Shown here in pieces: positions 1-9,561 of a stretch of 32,238 nt of DNA. This stretch comes from Bacteroidales bacterium (lineage in GTDB: Bacteria; Bacteroidota; Bacteroidia; Bacteroidales; UBA10428). The notes under the pieces are model-generated. The model made no database searches and was not told the DNA's origin. It was given only the letters and a program-made list of their open reading frames with translations. The DNA lies in the NCBI GenBank assembly GCA_016935435.1, contig JAFGQZ010000033.1:1-32238 (forward strand), given 5' to 3'. Every line of letters starts with the position of its first letter. The stretch's first letter is position 1. Made by a program: the position numbers and the translations under genes.

Positions 1-1050
1 TACGAAGTTGGGGCATACGCCAAAGCGTTTTATTTTTAAATTTATTGGTTGGTGCAATTCTTCTGTTGTTTCCTGAATAAAAAATTCCTGTTGGCTTACT
101 TTGCTTATTTCTTTAAATATAAAGCGGCCACGGTCTTTTAGTACCTGGTATTTTTCAGAAAAGAAACTAATTCCAGACTGGCTGTCAAGGCTTTCAATAA
201 TGTTTTCTGCATTGCCAAAGCTAAATCCGTATGGCGATATTAACTCAAATAACAACTCCGCGCTGATATTTAATTCTTTTAGCTTTTCAACATCGATATA
301 GGTAAACCCCTCATTGGTGCATAAAAGCTGGCTTTTCAAATGGCCGACATGTTTGTCGAAAACCTTTTCGGCCTCGGCAATAATTCTTGATGAATGTAAA
401 ACCGACCTGATGAAAGAAGGGTTGAGTTTTTCGAAGGCGGGAACAATATTATGCCGAATGGCGTTGCGCATATATTTGGTTTCGGCATTGCTCGAATCTT
501 CGCGGTACGAAATATTTTTTGCTTTTACATATTCAGTTATTTCGTTTCGACTGGCGAACAGCAGGGGCCTTACCAGTTTGCCCTTTAACTGTTTTATTCC
601 CGAAAGCCCTTTAAGCCCTGTACCTCTTGTAAGGTTTAAGAAAAAAGTTTCTACAACATCGTTCAGGTTATGTGCAGTGGCAATTTTTTGAAAGGCATTT
701 TCTGTGGCAATTTCTTCGAACCAGGTATAGCGCAAATCGCGGGCAGCCATTTGTATCGAAATTTTGTTGTCAGAAGCGTATTCCTTAGTATTAAACTTTT
801 GTGTATAGCAAATTATGTGGTGTGCTGCCGCAAGGTTTTCAACAAATTTCTGATCGCCATTGGCTTCTTCGCCCCTGAGCTGGAAATTGCAATGCGCCAC
901 AGCGAAATCGGTGCCTGTTTCGAGAAACAAATGGAACAAGGCAACCGAATCGATGCCCCCGCTTACAGTTAGCAACACTTTTTCGCCAGGTTTAATTAAA
1001 CCTGTTTGAACAATATGCTTTTTAAATTCATTATAAAGCTGCTTTTCCAT
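1..1050 (-). CDS. tilS: tRNA(Ile)-lysidine synthase TilS, 3' end outside window
   Basis: The product would attach lysine to C34 of the AUA-reading tRNA-Ile in the cytoplasm, using ATP. The frame is open from the ATG at 1050 to the window edge (350 codons, no stop), so the gene is cut by the window rather than broken. The N-terminal PP-loop motif SGGIDS is at about residues 28-33, followed by a family-typical stretch containing HCNFQLRG and the motif TAHNLNDVVET. The remaining C-terminal part (roughly 80-100 residues by comparison with usual TilS length) lies beyond the left edge. The start overlaps the end of pabB by 20 bp, which suggests co-transcription and translational coupling. The family assignment is firm; the length comparison is from general knowledge. 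Confidence 0.93.
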   Translation of the reverse strand, partial: MEKQLYNEFKKHIVQTGLIKPGEKVLLTVSGGIDSVALFHLFLETGTDFAVAHCNFQLRGEEANGDQKFVENLAAAHHIICYTQKFNTKEYASDNKISIQMAARDLRYTWFEEIATENAFQKIATAHNLNDVVETFFLNLTRGTGLKGLSGIKQLKGKLVRPLLFASRNEITEYVKAKNISYREDSSNAETKYMRNAIRHNIVPAFEKLNPSFIRSVLHSSRIIAEAEKVFDKHVGHLKSQLLCTNEGFTYIDVEKLKELNISAELLFELISPYGFSFGNAENIIESLDSQSGISFFSEKYQVLKDRGRFIFKEISKVSQQEFFIQETTEELHQPINLKIKRFGVCPNFV

Positions 1051-2347
1051 TGCATAAAAGCTTTTCTATTGCCGAGGCTTTAATTATACATTCGATGTAT
1101 TCTTTTTCGGCATCCGACAAGTATGTAATTGCGCCCCCAACCATGTACGAAAGATACTCATTTTTGGCATTGTATTGAAGGCTGCGTATAACCACATTAA
1201 AATCGAAATCGTTTCCGGGGGCAATATATCCCACAGAGCCTGAATATAGGCCGCGTTTTGTGGTTTCAAATTGTTCGGACAGTTGCATGGCTTTAATTTT
1301 AGGGGCACCGGTCATTGAGCCCATCGGAAATGTTGCTTGTATTATTTTTTCAAACGAGGCTGTTTTGCATTGCGCGCTCACCGTAGAAATCATTTGGTGA
1401 ACCTGCTGAAAGCTGTATATTCCGCAAAGTTCTTCAATTTTAACTGATTTTTTTTCAGAAATACGCGACAAATCGTTTCTTACAAGGTCAACAATCATTA
1501 TGTTTTCTGAGCGTTCTTTGGGGGATTCTTTTAATGCTTTGGCCAGATTATGGTCTTCTTCGGTATTGGTGCCCCGGCGCGAAGTTCCTTTAATGGGTTG
1601 CGAAATAAGTTTTTTGCCCTGCTTTTTCAGAAAACGCTCAGGGCTTGCCGAGACAAGAAATTTTTCTCCGAGCCTTAAAAACGCCGAGAATGGGGCAGGG
1701 GATGTTTCTGTGAGCTCCAAAAATGCCTCAAAAGGTTCTAATGCCGAATGGGCATAAAACTCCTGGCAAAAATTAATTTCGTACAAATCGCCTTTTCGAA
1801 TGTGGCTTTTTAGCTGTTTAACAACCGACAGGTATTCATCTTTTGTTATACGGGGGGTTATTTCGGTTTTATTTGTTCCCTTACTATAATCAAGGGGCAA
1901 AGAGCTAAGGTATTGTTCCCATACCTGTTGGGGCCCTGCCAGGCTATTCTGGGCCGTGAGCACATCAACATTTTTATCTTTAACAAGAAAAATAATGTTA
2001 GGGCTGAAGAAATAGAAACCTGGCCAGTTGATATTGTCGGTATTCTCCGATGTAAGTTTTTCGAAATAGTTTTTAAGGTCGTAAGTTAAAAAGCCGAAAA
2101 ACCAGCCCTGGTTTCCAAGCAAAGTTTTATCGAAACTTTTAAGCGATGTTTTTTTTCCGGGGAAGAACTGGGCATTGGTTCCTGCAGCAACCATAAAATC
2201 GTAGCTGGAATACGAGTGGGCATGTTTTATGCATGAATCGCTGTTACTGTCGAGAAAGCAAAAGATGTCATGATTTTTAAGCCATGTAAGGGCTTTCTTC
2301 CGGAATTCGCAGTAATTGTCGATGCTGAAGCTGGCTTTTTGGTACAT
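1031..2347 (-). CDS. pabB: aminodeoxychorismate synthase component I (PabB)
   Basis: This chorismate-binding enzyme makes 4-amino-4-deoxychorismate for p-aminobenzoate and folate synthesis, using ammonia from a PabA-type glutaminase that is not in this window. The 438-aa protein has the catalytic chorismate-binding domain in its second half. Visible family blocks are SASPERFL, the PIKGTSRRG motif (the lysine of PIKGT is typical of PabB, where TrpE has PIAGT), IMIVDLVRNDL, FPMGSMTGAPK, GLYSGSVGY and VGGAITYLSD. The N-terminal ~150 residues are divergent, as is common in short PabB forms. The ATG at 2347 is followed by tilS with a 20-bp overlap. An isochorismate or anthranilate synthase is less likely because of PIKGT. 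Confidence 0.9.
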   Translation of the reverse strand: MYQKASFSIDNYCEFRKKALTWLKNHDIFCFLDSNSDSCIKHAHSYSSYDFMVAAGTNAQFFPGKKTSLKSFDKTLLGNQGWFFGFLTYDLKNYFEKLTSENTDNINWPGFYFFSPNIIFLVKDKNVDVLTAQNSLAGPQQVWEQYLSSLPLDYSKGTNKTEITPRITKDEYLSVVKQLKSHIRKGDLYEINFCQEFYAHSALEPFEAFLELTETSPAPFSAFLRLGEKFLVSASPERFLKKQGKKLISQPIKGTSRRGTNTEEDHNLAKALKESPKERSENIMIVDLVRNDLSRISEKKSVKIEELCGIYSFQQVHQMISTVSAQCKTASFEKIIQATFPMGSMTGAPKIKAMQLSEQFETTKRGLYSGSVGYIAPGNDFDFNVVIRSLQYNAKNEYLSYMVGGAITYLSDAEKEYIECIIKASAIEKLLCNGKAAL

Positions 2348-2390
2348 GGTGCAAAATTACATTGTTAGTCCGGAAAAAAAGCGGTAAGCA

Positions 2391-2425
2391 CAAAAAAAAG
2401 GCACCCTGAAAAGAAAGGGTGCCTT
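2391..2425 (-). terminator. intrinsic terminator of ahpC
   Basis: A 10-bp stem, AAGGCACCCT (2398-2407) with AGGGTGCCTT (2416-2425), encloses an 8-nt loop. On the minus strand it is followed by a run of U residues (2392-2399). It sits 26 bp past the ahpC stop codon and just before the pabB start, so it should separate the two transcripts. Confidence 0.85.
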
Positions 2426-2450
2426 AGCCATGAAAGTTATATGCAAAAAA

Positions 2451-3086
2451 CTAATTTTTCTGGGCAAGAAATTCAGCAATGCCCTCTTGTGTGGCCTTAA
2501 GCCCTTTATCGCCTTTATGCCAGTCGGCCGGGCAAACTTCGCCGTTTTCTTCAAAAAACTGCAGGGCATCAACCACGCGTAATGCTTCGGAAACACTGCG
2601 GCCTATAGGCATGTCGTTTACAACCTGGTGGCGTACGGTGCCGGTCTTGTCAATCAGAAACAGCCCGCGGTATGAACGTGCAGTTCCATTGAAAACCGAT
2701 TCTCCGTTGTCGTTATAGTCCCATTCGCCAGCCAAAACGTCGTAATTTTCCGAAATGGTTTTCGATTGATCGCTAACCAGAGGGTATTTTACCCCTTTTA
2801 TACCTCCATCTTTAAGTTCGGTTTGCAGCCACTTCCAGTGAGAGAATTCCGAATCGACAGAGCAGCCGACAACTGCAACATTTCGCTTTTCAAATTCTTC
2901 AATTTTATCCTGAAAAGCGATTATTTCGGTAGGGCACACAAAAGTAAAATCGGCCGGGTAAAAATAAAACAGCACATATTTTTTGCCTAAATACTGATCC
3001 AGCGAAAAATTATCGCTTATTTCGCCACCATTAACAACTGCCGGGGCATTAAACCGCGGGGCTTTTTTACCAACTAATACTGCCAT
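2451..3086 (-). CDS. ahpC: alkyl hydroperoxide reductase subunit C (2-Cys peroxiredoxin)
   Basis: This cytoplasmic peroxiredoxin reduces hydrogen peroxide and organic hydroperoxides. The 211-aa protein has the peroxidatic cysteine C51 in FTFVCPTE and the resolving cysteine near C185 in GEVCPADW, so it is a typical 2-Cys AhpC/Prx1 form. The motif RGLFLIDKTG and the sequence DMPIGRSV also match the family. No ahpF partner is next to it in the window, so its reductant is unknown here. It has its own terminator and about 160 bp of upstream sequence before the next gene, which suggests a monocistronic transcript. Confidence 0.95.
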   Translation of the reverse strand: MAVLVGKKAPRFNAPAVVNGGEISDNFSLDQYLGKKYVLFYFYPADFTFVCPTEIIAFQDKIEEFEKRNVAVVGCSVDSEFSHWKWLQTELKDGGIKGVKYPLVSDQSKTISENYDVLAGEWDYNDNGESVFNGTARSYRGLFLIDKTGTVRHQVVNDMPIGRSVSEALRVVDALQFFEENGEVCPADWHKGDKGLKATQEGIAEFLAQKN

Positions 3087-3248
3087 AATTATAAGTTTAA
3101 TATGATTTTTTGATTATGTTTTCATTTTAAACACCGGCAAATGCAAATTGTTTATTACAACAGTAGTTAAAACAAGAAAAATGATTTCTATGAAAATGTT
3201 GTTGTTTTAAGCCCGGTCTGATACAAATGGCAGGCTGCCATTAATATT

Positions 3249-5156
3249 TTAATACTGTGAAACCGAGGGAATTTTATCGGCAAATTCAGGCAGACGGTTT
3301 TTTTGTGAGCTGGTAAGGTCGAGATATTGCTTGTTGCCATTTGGCAGCCTGTTTGAGAATGGAAAAATACAAGCACTGAACTGAATAGTATTAAAAACAA
3401 GGCGTTCGTTACGCACCCTGAAGCCAATTCCGAGGCTTGAAATTATAGGATTGTCGATAAGTGTGTTGTGCGAATAATTAACCATTCCGGCATCGAGAAA
3501 CAAGAAATACAGGAACCTGAAACCATATATATAATGGGGCGAATAATATACCAGTTCGGTATTCAAAAGCAGGCGTTTGTTGCCTTTAAGTTCGTCGTAA
3601 CCTAAGCCCCTTATGCCATTGTTAAACCGAATATCGATATATTCGTCGTTAAAACGGTTATAGCCCTGTTCATATTCGGCCATCAAAAACTGCCTGAAAC
3701 TATGTCGTTTGTTTCCGAATATGGGGCTGAAATATCTGAAGCTGTATTTAAGGCTGCCTTGCTCAAGCTTATTGTTGTAAAACGATCCGAACTCAAGGTA
3801 ATTCGCTAAATAACCAATTTTATGCAGATATTTCGATTGTACAAAGGTAAGGCCCCCGTATAAACGAGTGTTGTACTCACTTTCTTCCCAACCTAAAGTA
3901 AATTTCAACATTCTTCCGTAGGGTAAATCTTCGGTATCGCCAAACCCGTAAAGCAAATATGTGCTTTGATACCCTTGCCAGGCCCATCCGGTAGAAAACA
4001 GTACTAAATAACGATTGTGATAATCGTGCAGGAAAAAAGTGTCGGTTTGCGGGCGCTTTAAAAAAACCCATTTATCATACCTCGATGTTAAAAAAAAACT
4101 TTTGCGCAGCTTGAAATCGGTTACCCTTTTCAGGGGCAGAGAGTACCCTGCCCAGGTGTTATAGTACTCGTATTTCAGTGGTTCAAGGGCAAGTATGGTG
4201 TCAATGGTTTCTATGTCTTTGTTTTGCCTGATGTTCTCGTAACTAAGGCCTCCGCCAAACCTTATTTCGGGGGTAACGAAGTTGCGTTGCAGGCTTATTT
4301 TGTTGGCAGTATAGTTCCAAATGTCATCGTGTTTGAGGTCGAGGGTGGTAAAAGTATGGCCGATATGGGGTATGCGATATTCCGCCTTGTAGCCCATGTC
4401 GGGATCCCTGTTGAGGTTATAAATGCCTGTAAATCTTAAATTGTGGCCGATACCCAGGAAATTATTGTTCCAGAAACCTGTTTTTCCATAATCGATATCG
4501 AAAATTTCAATACCTGCAGCAATCGGCCAGACATCTTTGGTAACAATTCTTAAATCGACCGAGTCTGGGCAGTTTTCAATGGGCATAACATAAATTCTTG
4601 CATCCTGCAAGTTTGGCTTGCTGCGCAATATACGCTCGTTATCGGCAAGAAGGTAAGGGTCGATAGGGTCGTTTTCAGATATGAAAAGGTTTTTTTTAAT
4701 CGATTGTTTGCTCGTGGAAATATGCAGTTTGTTACCTATTCTTCCTGTCCAGTGCATTGTTTGCCTTGCAGTGTCGGTAATTGTGGGCCCAAAAACATCT
4801 AACTGCTCAATATAGATATTTCGGATAGGTTTGCCGGCAAAAGGCTCGAAGTAGTTTGTGCGATCGAAGCCGTTTTTTCCGTTTCCGTTACCATTGGCCG
4901 AAGTTGTGTTCACGATAAGGGCATTGTGCAAATGACTGCTCCATTGGCGGTTTTTTGCCTTTATGCTCAACGAATCGTAAAAAGCATCGCTTTTTTGCCT
5001 GTTAATTTCAGGTGTAAATGTCGTTTTTTGTCGTTCATATACCACAGAATCGGGCCAATAAAAAAAAGTTCCGCTCTTAACAGAAGTATCGGCTATTTGC
5101 CCTGCAACGCTTTGGGAAACAAAAAACAACCATATAATAAAATGTAAGCGCCTCAA
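3249..5156 (-). CDS. BamA/TamA-family outer membrane protein (surface antigen D15-like)
   Basis: This is a 635-aa predicted outer-membrane barrel protein. A signal peptide covers residues 1-19 (hydrophobic IIWLFFVS, cleavage after SVAG). Residues ~110-215 look like POTRA-type sequence (IRNIYIEQLDVFGP, a NERILRSK segment, then DSVDLRIVTKDVWP). The rest is rich in alternating aromatic/polar strands typical of a 16-strand barrel, including GIRGLGYDELKGNKRLLLNTELVY near residues 510-535, which resembles the conserved RGY-type barrel motif of the Omp85 superfamily. It is shorter than the essential BamA (one POTRA-like region only), so it is likely an accessory Omp85 protein. The substrate is unknown. 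It lies 22 bp downstream of the response regulator stop on the same strand and is probably in the same transcript. Confidence 0.8.
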   Translation of the reverse strand: MRRLHFIIWLFFVSQSVAGQIADTSVKSGTFFYWPDSVVYERQKTTFTPEINRQKSDAFYDSLSIKAKNRQWSSHLHNALIVNTTSANGNGNGKNGFDRTNYFEPFAGKPIRNIYIEQLDVFGPTITDTARQTMHWTGRIGNKLHISTSKQSIKKNLFISENDPIDPYLLADNERILRSKPNLQDARIYVMPIENCPDSVDLRIVTKDVWPIAAGIEIFDIDYGKTGFWNNNFLGIGHNLRFTGIYNLNRDPDMGYKAEYRIPHIGHTFTTLDLKHDDIWNYTANKISLQRNFVTPEIRFGGGLSYENIRQNKDIETIDTILALEPLKYEYYNTWAGYSLPLKRVTDFKLRKSFFLTSRYDKWVFLKRPQTDTFFLHDYHNRYLVLFSTGWAWQGYQSTYLLYGFGDTEDLPYGRMLKFTLGWEESEYNTRLYGGLTFVQSKYLHKIGYLANYLEFGSFYNNKLEQGSLKYSFRYFSPIFGNKRHSFRQFLMAEYEQGYNRFNDEYIDIRFNNGIRGLGYDELKGNKRLLLNTELVYYSPHYIYGFRFLYFLFLDAGMVNYSHNTLIDNPIISSLGIGFRVRNERLVFNTIQFSACIFPFSNRLPNGNKQYLDLTSSQKNRLPEFADKIPSVSQY

Positions 5157-5178
5157 TATAGTTCAGTTTTCCACTTAT

Positions 5179-6246
5179 TTATAACAATCGGATCATAAAA
5201 GCACCCTGCACACCAGATTTTTCTGCTATAGAGCCGAGTGTTTTATCGAGATTGGGTTTAGTGGCCGGAGAATCAGTAGAAATATGGTGCAATATTTCTT
5301 CTTTTGCTAATGATAAAAATATATTGGCTGAGAAAAAATAAATATGGTTTGGGTTTGAATGAATATTTGCAGGTACTATTTTGTTTGAGACAGGGAATTC
5401 AACCCAAAGAAAATCGCCTTCTTTTTCCGATAATACCGTTTGGTTAAAACCATATATTCCTGAATCTTTTTCTGCTTTGGGCCATAAAATAACAAACCAC
5501 AGTTGTGGGTTTATTGCCAGGTTCTTAGCATATTCTTCGGTTTTTTGGCTTAAAAAGGAGTATGCTGTTTGAACGTCGGTAATGTTGTTATAGGCCAGTT
5601 TTAAAATCCATAAGGAGAAAAAAGAAAGGTGTTTATCAATATCCTGGTTTATTTCGTGTGAGCCATAAATACATACTGCATCGGAATGCCCGGGCGAAAG
5701 TTTCATTATGCGGAAAGCTTTTAGCGGGTCGGTTCCAGAGTATGAAGCCTGCACCGCAAAAGGCAGATTGTGAGCAAAGGTTGTTTCGTTGAGTATTTCA
5801 TTTATAAGTTCTGCATTTGCCCCGCTAACCTGCACACTGGCAGTAGTATTAATTAGCGGCTGGTTTTGGCCGGAGCTCTGTCGTAAATTGTTTTTAACCT
5901 TAGCCAGTAATTCAACCCTGTCGAAGGGTTTTGTAATGTAGTCGGTAGCTCCCGATTCGAGCCCCCTGATTCGCGAATCGCGATCGTCAAGGGCAGTTAT
6001 TAAAATAATGGGAATATTTTTTGTATTGCTGTTTTGCCGAAGGTTTCTCAGGGTCTCAAACCCGTCCATGTCGGGCATCATAACATCGAGGAGGATTAAA
6101 TCGGGGGTTGTACCTTTACAGATTTCTATTACCTCGAGCCCGTTTTCGGCCAATATGGTGCCATATTCTTCAGCCATAAGTATGGCCTCGAGCAATTGTC
6201 TGCCTGTTATTTCATCGTCGGCGATTAAAATTTCCCTGCCAGCCAT
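5179..6246 (-). CDS. response regulator: REC domain plus atypical C-terminal domain
   Basis: Residues 1-125 form a complete CheY-like receiver: acidic pair D10/D11, phospho-acceptor D54 in LLDVMMPDMDG, T84 in ILITA, and K106 in YITKPFD. Residues ~145-355 are not a known DNA-binding domain. Their layout (SPGHSDAVCIYGS, then a helical AYNNITDVQTAYSFLSQ, then short strands) is faintly like a SpoIIE/RsbU PP2C phosphatase domain in the REC-PP2C arrangement, but the metal-binding Asp/Gly-Asp motifs are not evident. The output is therefore either a catalytically dead phosphatase-like fold or an unrelated domain (inference). No histidine kinase is adjacent. It precedes the BamA-like gene by 22 bp on the same strand. 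Confidence 0.8.
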   Translation of the reverse strand: MAGREILIADDEITGRQLLEAILMAEEYGTILAENGLEVIEICKGTTPDLILLDVMMPDMDGFETLRNLRQNSNTKNIPIILITALDDRDSRIRGLESGATDYITKPFDRVELLAKVKNNLRQSSGQNQPLINTTASVQVSGANAELINEILNETTFAHNLPFAVQASYSGTDPLKAFRIMKLSPGHSDAVCIYGSHEINQDIDKHLSFFSLWILKLAYNNITDVQTAYSFLSQKTEEYAKNLAINPQLWFVILWPKAEKDSGIYGFNQTVLSEKEGDFLWVEFPVSNKIVPANIHSNPNHIYFFSANIFLSLAKEEILHHISTDSPATKPNLDKTLGSIAEKSGVQGAFMIRLL

Positions 6247-6400
6247 AAGCCGTTTTATGTTATATTTTTATTAAGTTTAGATTGACCATTAAAATAAGTA
6301 AAAATAATGAAATATTTAAGCGAAAACCCTGTTGTTAAAAAACACCTTTGTATTTTTATAAAATATGGTATAAGTTAACCATACTTAAAGTCAACAACCA

Positions 6401-9400
6401 ATGAAAGATACGGTATTAAAATCGTTAATGCGCTTATTTGCCATTGTTTCGCAGGTACACAGTATTGGCGAAACCGATATGGCCCGCAGGGTTGTTGAAG
6501 ATTACCTGAAGCTTATTGTAAGAAGCAGCAAGCTTAAGCAGTTTCTTATTATGTTCGATTTTTACCAGAACAATTTCCGCGAACGAGAAGTAAAAACCGG
6601 CCAGAAGCAATTATCGCTGTTTTCGGTTAAAGCTGTAATTATATGCGATCAGATTAATAAAAGCCTCGACAAGAAACAAAAATTAATAATTGCAGGCCAT
6701 ATTCTTGAAATTCTTATTAAAACTGGCCACCAACAATCTGAAGATATTGATTTTGTGCGTACCATAGCCCTGGCATTAAGAATTGAAGAATCCGTTTTTA
6801 ACGATTTACGGGCGTTTGTTTCCAATAATATTAACCAGGTATTGGTAAAGAGAAATATACTTGTTGTTGGAAATACGCCGCCATCGGGCTATTTTAGGTT
6901 CTTGCCCCGCGATACCAAGGGAGGCTACATTGTGTTTTTTTACATCGAACTGGCCGACTTGTGCTTTTACCGGATAATTATTGAAAAACAACAGGTATTT
7001 TGCAATAACATCCCTGTGGAAAACGACCGATTGTACCTTTTAGCGCAAGGCTCGGCATTAAAAAACCCCTTTTTTGGCTCGGTTCACTATTCCGATATAA
7101 TCAAAGCCTTCCAACACGATGACAATTTCAAAAAAATTATTTTCTGTGCCGAAAACCTTTCCTACCGTTTCCCGGGCTCAGACAAGGGTGTCGAACCTTT
7201 AAGTTTTTGTGAGGAATCGGGGCAGCTAATAGGGATCATGGGGTCGAGCGGCGTGGGCAAATCAACATTCCTGAACCTGCTGAACGGCAACCTGGTGCCC
7301 GCTACAGGCAGGGTTTTGCTTAACGGTTACGACATTCATGCCAACAATAAACAGGTCGAAGGCCTGATAGGCTTTATACCACAAGACGAGTTGCTGGTTG
7401 AGGAACTTAGCATTTTTGAAAACCTATACCTGAATGCCAGGCTATGTTTCAGTGGCATTTCTAAAGAAGCTATTGCCCGTAAGGTGATGCGGATGTTGCA
7501 TTCGCTCGGGTTAGCCGAAATAAAAGACAATAAAGTTGGCACCCCGCTTAATTCAATGGTTTCGGGAGGGCAGCGCAAACGCCTGAACATAGCACTTGAA
7601 CTTATTCGCGAGCCACAGGTGTTATTTGTCGATGAACCTACCTCAGGCCTTTCGTCGAGCGATGCCAACCATATTGTCGAGTTGCTTAAAAACCAATGTT
7701 ATAAGGGCAAGCTTATTTTTTTAAACATCCACCAGCCATCGAACGAAATTTTCCGGATGATGGACAAGCTTATTTTGCTCGATAAGGGCGGAAGGGTTGT
7801 TTTTATGGGCAAACCTGTTGATTCGGCGATTTACCTTAAAAAATACAGTCAGCTGGTGAACGCCGAAGAGGGAGAATGTCCGACATGCGGAAACCTAAAC
7901 CCCGATCAACTTTTGGCCACGCTCGAGGCTAAAAAGGTTAATGAGCTCGGGGAGCCTACCAACGAACGCGAAATTCAGCCAGAAGAATGGTACACCTATT
8001 TCAGAAAAAATATTAATGCCGATGTTAACCAGGCAGCAGCCTTAAGCATCGATTTGCCCCCTAAACAGTTTTCGCCACCATCGAAATTCGCTCAGTTTAA
8101 AGTGTTTACAATCAGAAATATACTATCGAGGGTGGCAGACAAGCAATATCTTTTAATTAACCTTATGGAAGCCCCCTTGTTGGCCTTTATACTCGGGTGG
8201 TTTACCAGGCACCAGGCAGGCAATGCTGAAAACCCGGCAGCATATATTTTCGGAAAGAACATTAACATACCGGCCTATTTGTTTATAAGTGTTATTGTAG
8301 CCTTGTTTATGGGGCTGATGATAAGTGCCGAAGAAATAATACGCCACCGGAGAATTATTAAACGCGAAGCTTTTTTACACCTGAGCAGGTGGGCATATTA
8401 CAATTCAAAAATTGTTTTTCTAGCAGGGGTGTTAGCCGTTCAGGTAGGCTTGTACGTAGTTATTGGCAACTCCCTGCTCGGAATACGCGATATGTTTTTG
8501 TGTTATTGGCTTCTGCTTTGGGTTACTTCTTTGGTTGCATGCCTTACCGGGCTTATCTTGTCGGCAGTAATGGACACAGTAGTGTCAATATATATTGCCA
8601 TTCCTTTATTGCTTATTCCTCAACTGATGCTGGGGGGTGCTTTTATTAAGTTCGATAAGCTTAATGCCCGTATTTCGCACCCTAAATATGTGCCCATTAT
8701 CGGCGATATTATGCCCTCGCGTTGGGCTTATGAAGCGCTTGCTACCTGTCAGTTTACCAGGAACAGGTACGAGAAACATTTTTTTGAGGTTAACCGCGGA
8801 ATTAGCAATAGTTCCTTTATGCTGAATTATTTTATTCCCGAGCTAAACGATTTGCTTACAAGCATAAAAAAAGATATATCAACCGGGAACATCCAGGAAT
8901 ATATTGTAAAAAATAAAATAGGGCTTTTGTTCTCCGAGCTTGAAAACCTTGAAGCCGATCAGCCAATACAAAATAAACTGCCTGCCGGCTTCAGCAATTA
9001 TACCTTCAATATTACAACAGCAGGGTATATCGAGAAGTTCCTGGATAATTCCAAAGGTTATTACAGAAAACAAATTGACTGGTTGACCCAACTCCGCGAT
9101 GAAAAATTAATTGCCCTTCGCGACAGCCTTGGATCGTCGGCAGCAATTATCGGCTTTAAAGACAAATACTATAACGAGAACCTTGCCGATATGCTCCAGA
9201 ATAAAGATGAACCTGTGAAAATCGAAACAAAAGGGAATATGCTGGTCCGCAAAGCCGACCCGGTTTATCAGCCACCCACAATGCCTTTGGGCAGAAGCCA
9301 TTTCTATTCTGCCGAAAAAAGGCTGGGGCCATGGCTGATAGAAACTTTCTGGTTTAATATTTCTATATTGCTGCTGATGGCCGCTACTGCTTATTTTATC

Positions 9401-9520
9401 TTGGTTTTTGAGGTTCTTGTTAAAATCCATTCGCTCGTTAACAGAAAACGGCTGGCATACTTTTATACAAATACCCTCAGCCGCCTAAAAATACTTTTAA
9501 GCATATTTGGTAAAACTTAA
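6401..9520 (+). CDS. ABCG-like ABC transporter, fused ATPase and permease, with N-terminal helical domain
   Basis: This 1039-aa inner-membrane protein joins an ATPase to an ABC-2 type permease in the order NBD-TMD. Residues ~1-145 are helical and reminiscent of TerB-like domains. Residues ~150-245 are a beta-rich segment in the place where FHA domains occur in related fusions. The NBD has Walker A GSSGVGKST (about 279-287), signature VSGGQRKR (about 386), Walker B VLFVDEPTSG (about 406) and the H-loop in NIHQPS (about 445). Membrane segments lie near residues 584-602, 625-643, 670-690, 700-724, 727-748 and 983-1010, with a ~240-residue soluble insert before the last. The NBD-TMD order and HQPS motif match the ABCG/White group. 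The substrate is unknown. The lipoprotein gene 41 bp downstream may belong with it. Confidence 0.85.
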   Translation: MKDTVLKSLMRLFAIVSQVHSIGETDMARRVVEDYLKLIVRSSKLKQFLIMFDFYQNNFREREVKTGQKQLSLFSVKAVIICDQINKSLDKKQKLIIAGHILEILIKTGHQQSEDIDFVRTIALALRIEESVFNDLRAFVSNNINQVLVKRNILVVGNTPPSGYFRFLPRDTKGGYIVFFYIELADLCFYRIIIEKQQVFCNNIPVENDRLYLLAQGSALKNPFFGSVHYSDIIKAFQHDDNFKKIIFCAENLSYRFPGSDKGVEPLSFCEESGQLIGIMGSSGVGKSTFLNLLNGNLVPATGRVLLNGYDIHANNKQVEGLIGFIPQDELLVEELSIFENLYLNARLCFSGISKEAIARKVMRMLHSLGLAEIKDNKVGTPLNSMVSGGQRKRLNIALELIREPQVLFVDEPTSGLSSSDANHIVELLKNQCYKGKLIFLNIHQPSNEIFRMMDKLILLDKGGRVVFMGKPVDSAIYLKKYSQLVNAEEGECPTCGNLNPDQLLATLEAKKVNELGEPTNEREIQPEEWYTYFRKNINADVNQAAALSIDLPPKQFSPPSKFAQFKVFTIRNILSRVADKQYLLINLMEAPLLAFILGWFTRHQAGNAENPAAYIFGKNINIPAYLFISVIVALFMGLMISAEEIIRHRRIIKREAFLHLSRWAYYNSKIVFLAGVLAVQVGLYVVIGNSLLGIRDMFLCYWLLLWVTSLVACLTGLILSAVMDTVVSIYIAIPLLLIPQLMLGGAFIKFDKLNARISHPKYVPIIGDIMPSRWAYEALATCQFTRNRYEKHFFEVNRGISNSSFMLNYFIPELNDLLTSIKKDISTGNIQEYIVKNKIGLLFSELENLEADQPIQNKLPAGFSNYTFNITTAGYIEKFLDNSKGYYRKQIDWLTQLRDEKLIALRDSLGSSAAIIGFKDKYYNENLADMLQNKDEPVKIETKGNMLVRKADPVYQPPTMPLGRSHFYSAEKRLGPWLIETFWFNISILLLMAATAYFILVFEVLVKIHSLVNRKRLAYFYTNTLSRLKILLSIFGKT

Positions 9521-9561
9521 CAACATTTTTAATATCTTTAATTTAAACTGAACTGAAATTT

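Noticed and set aside
1..1050. Plus-strand frames at 101-301, 314-691 and 670-972
   Set aside because: They are antisense shadows of tilS, whose minus-strand frame is continuous and carries the SGGIDS motif.
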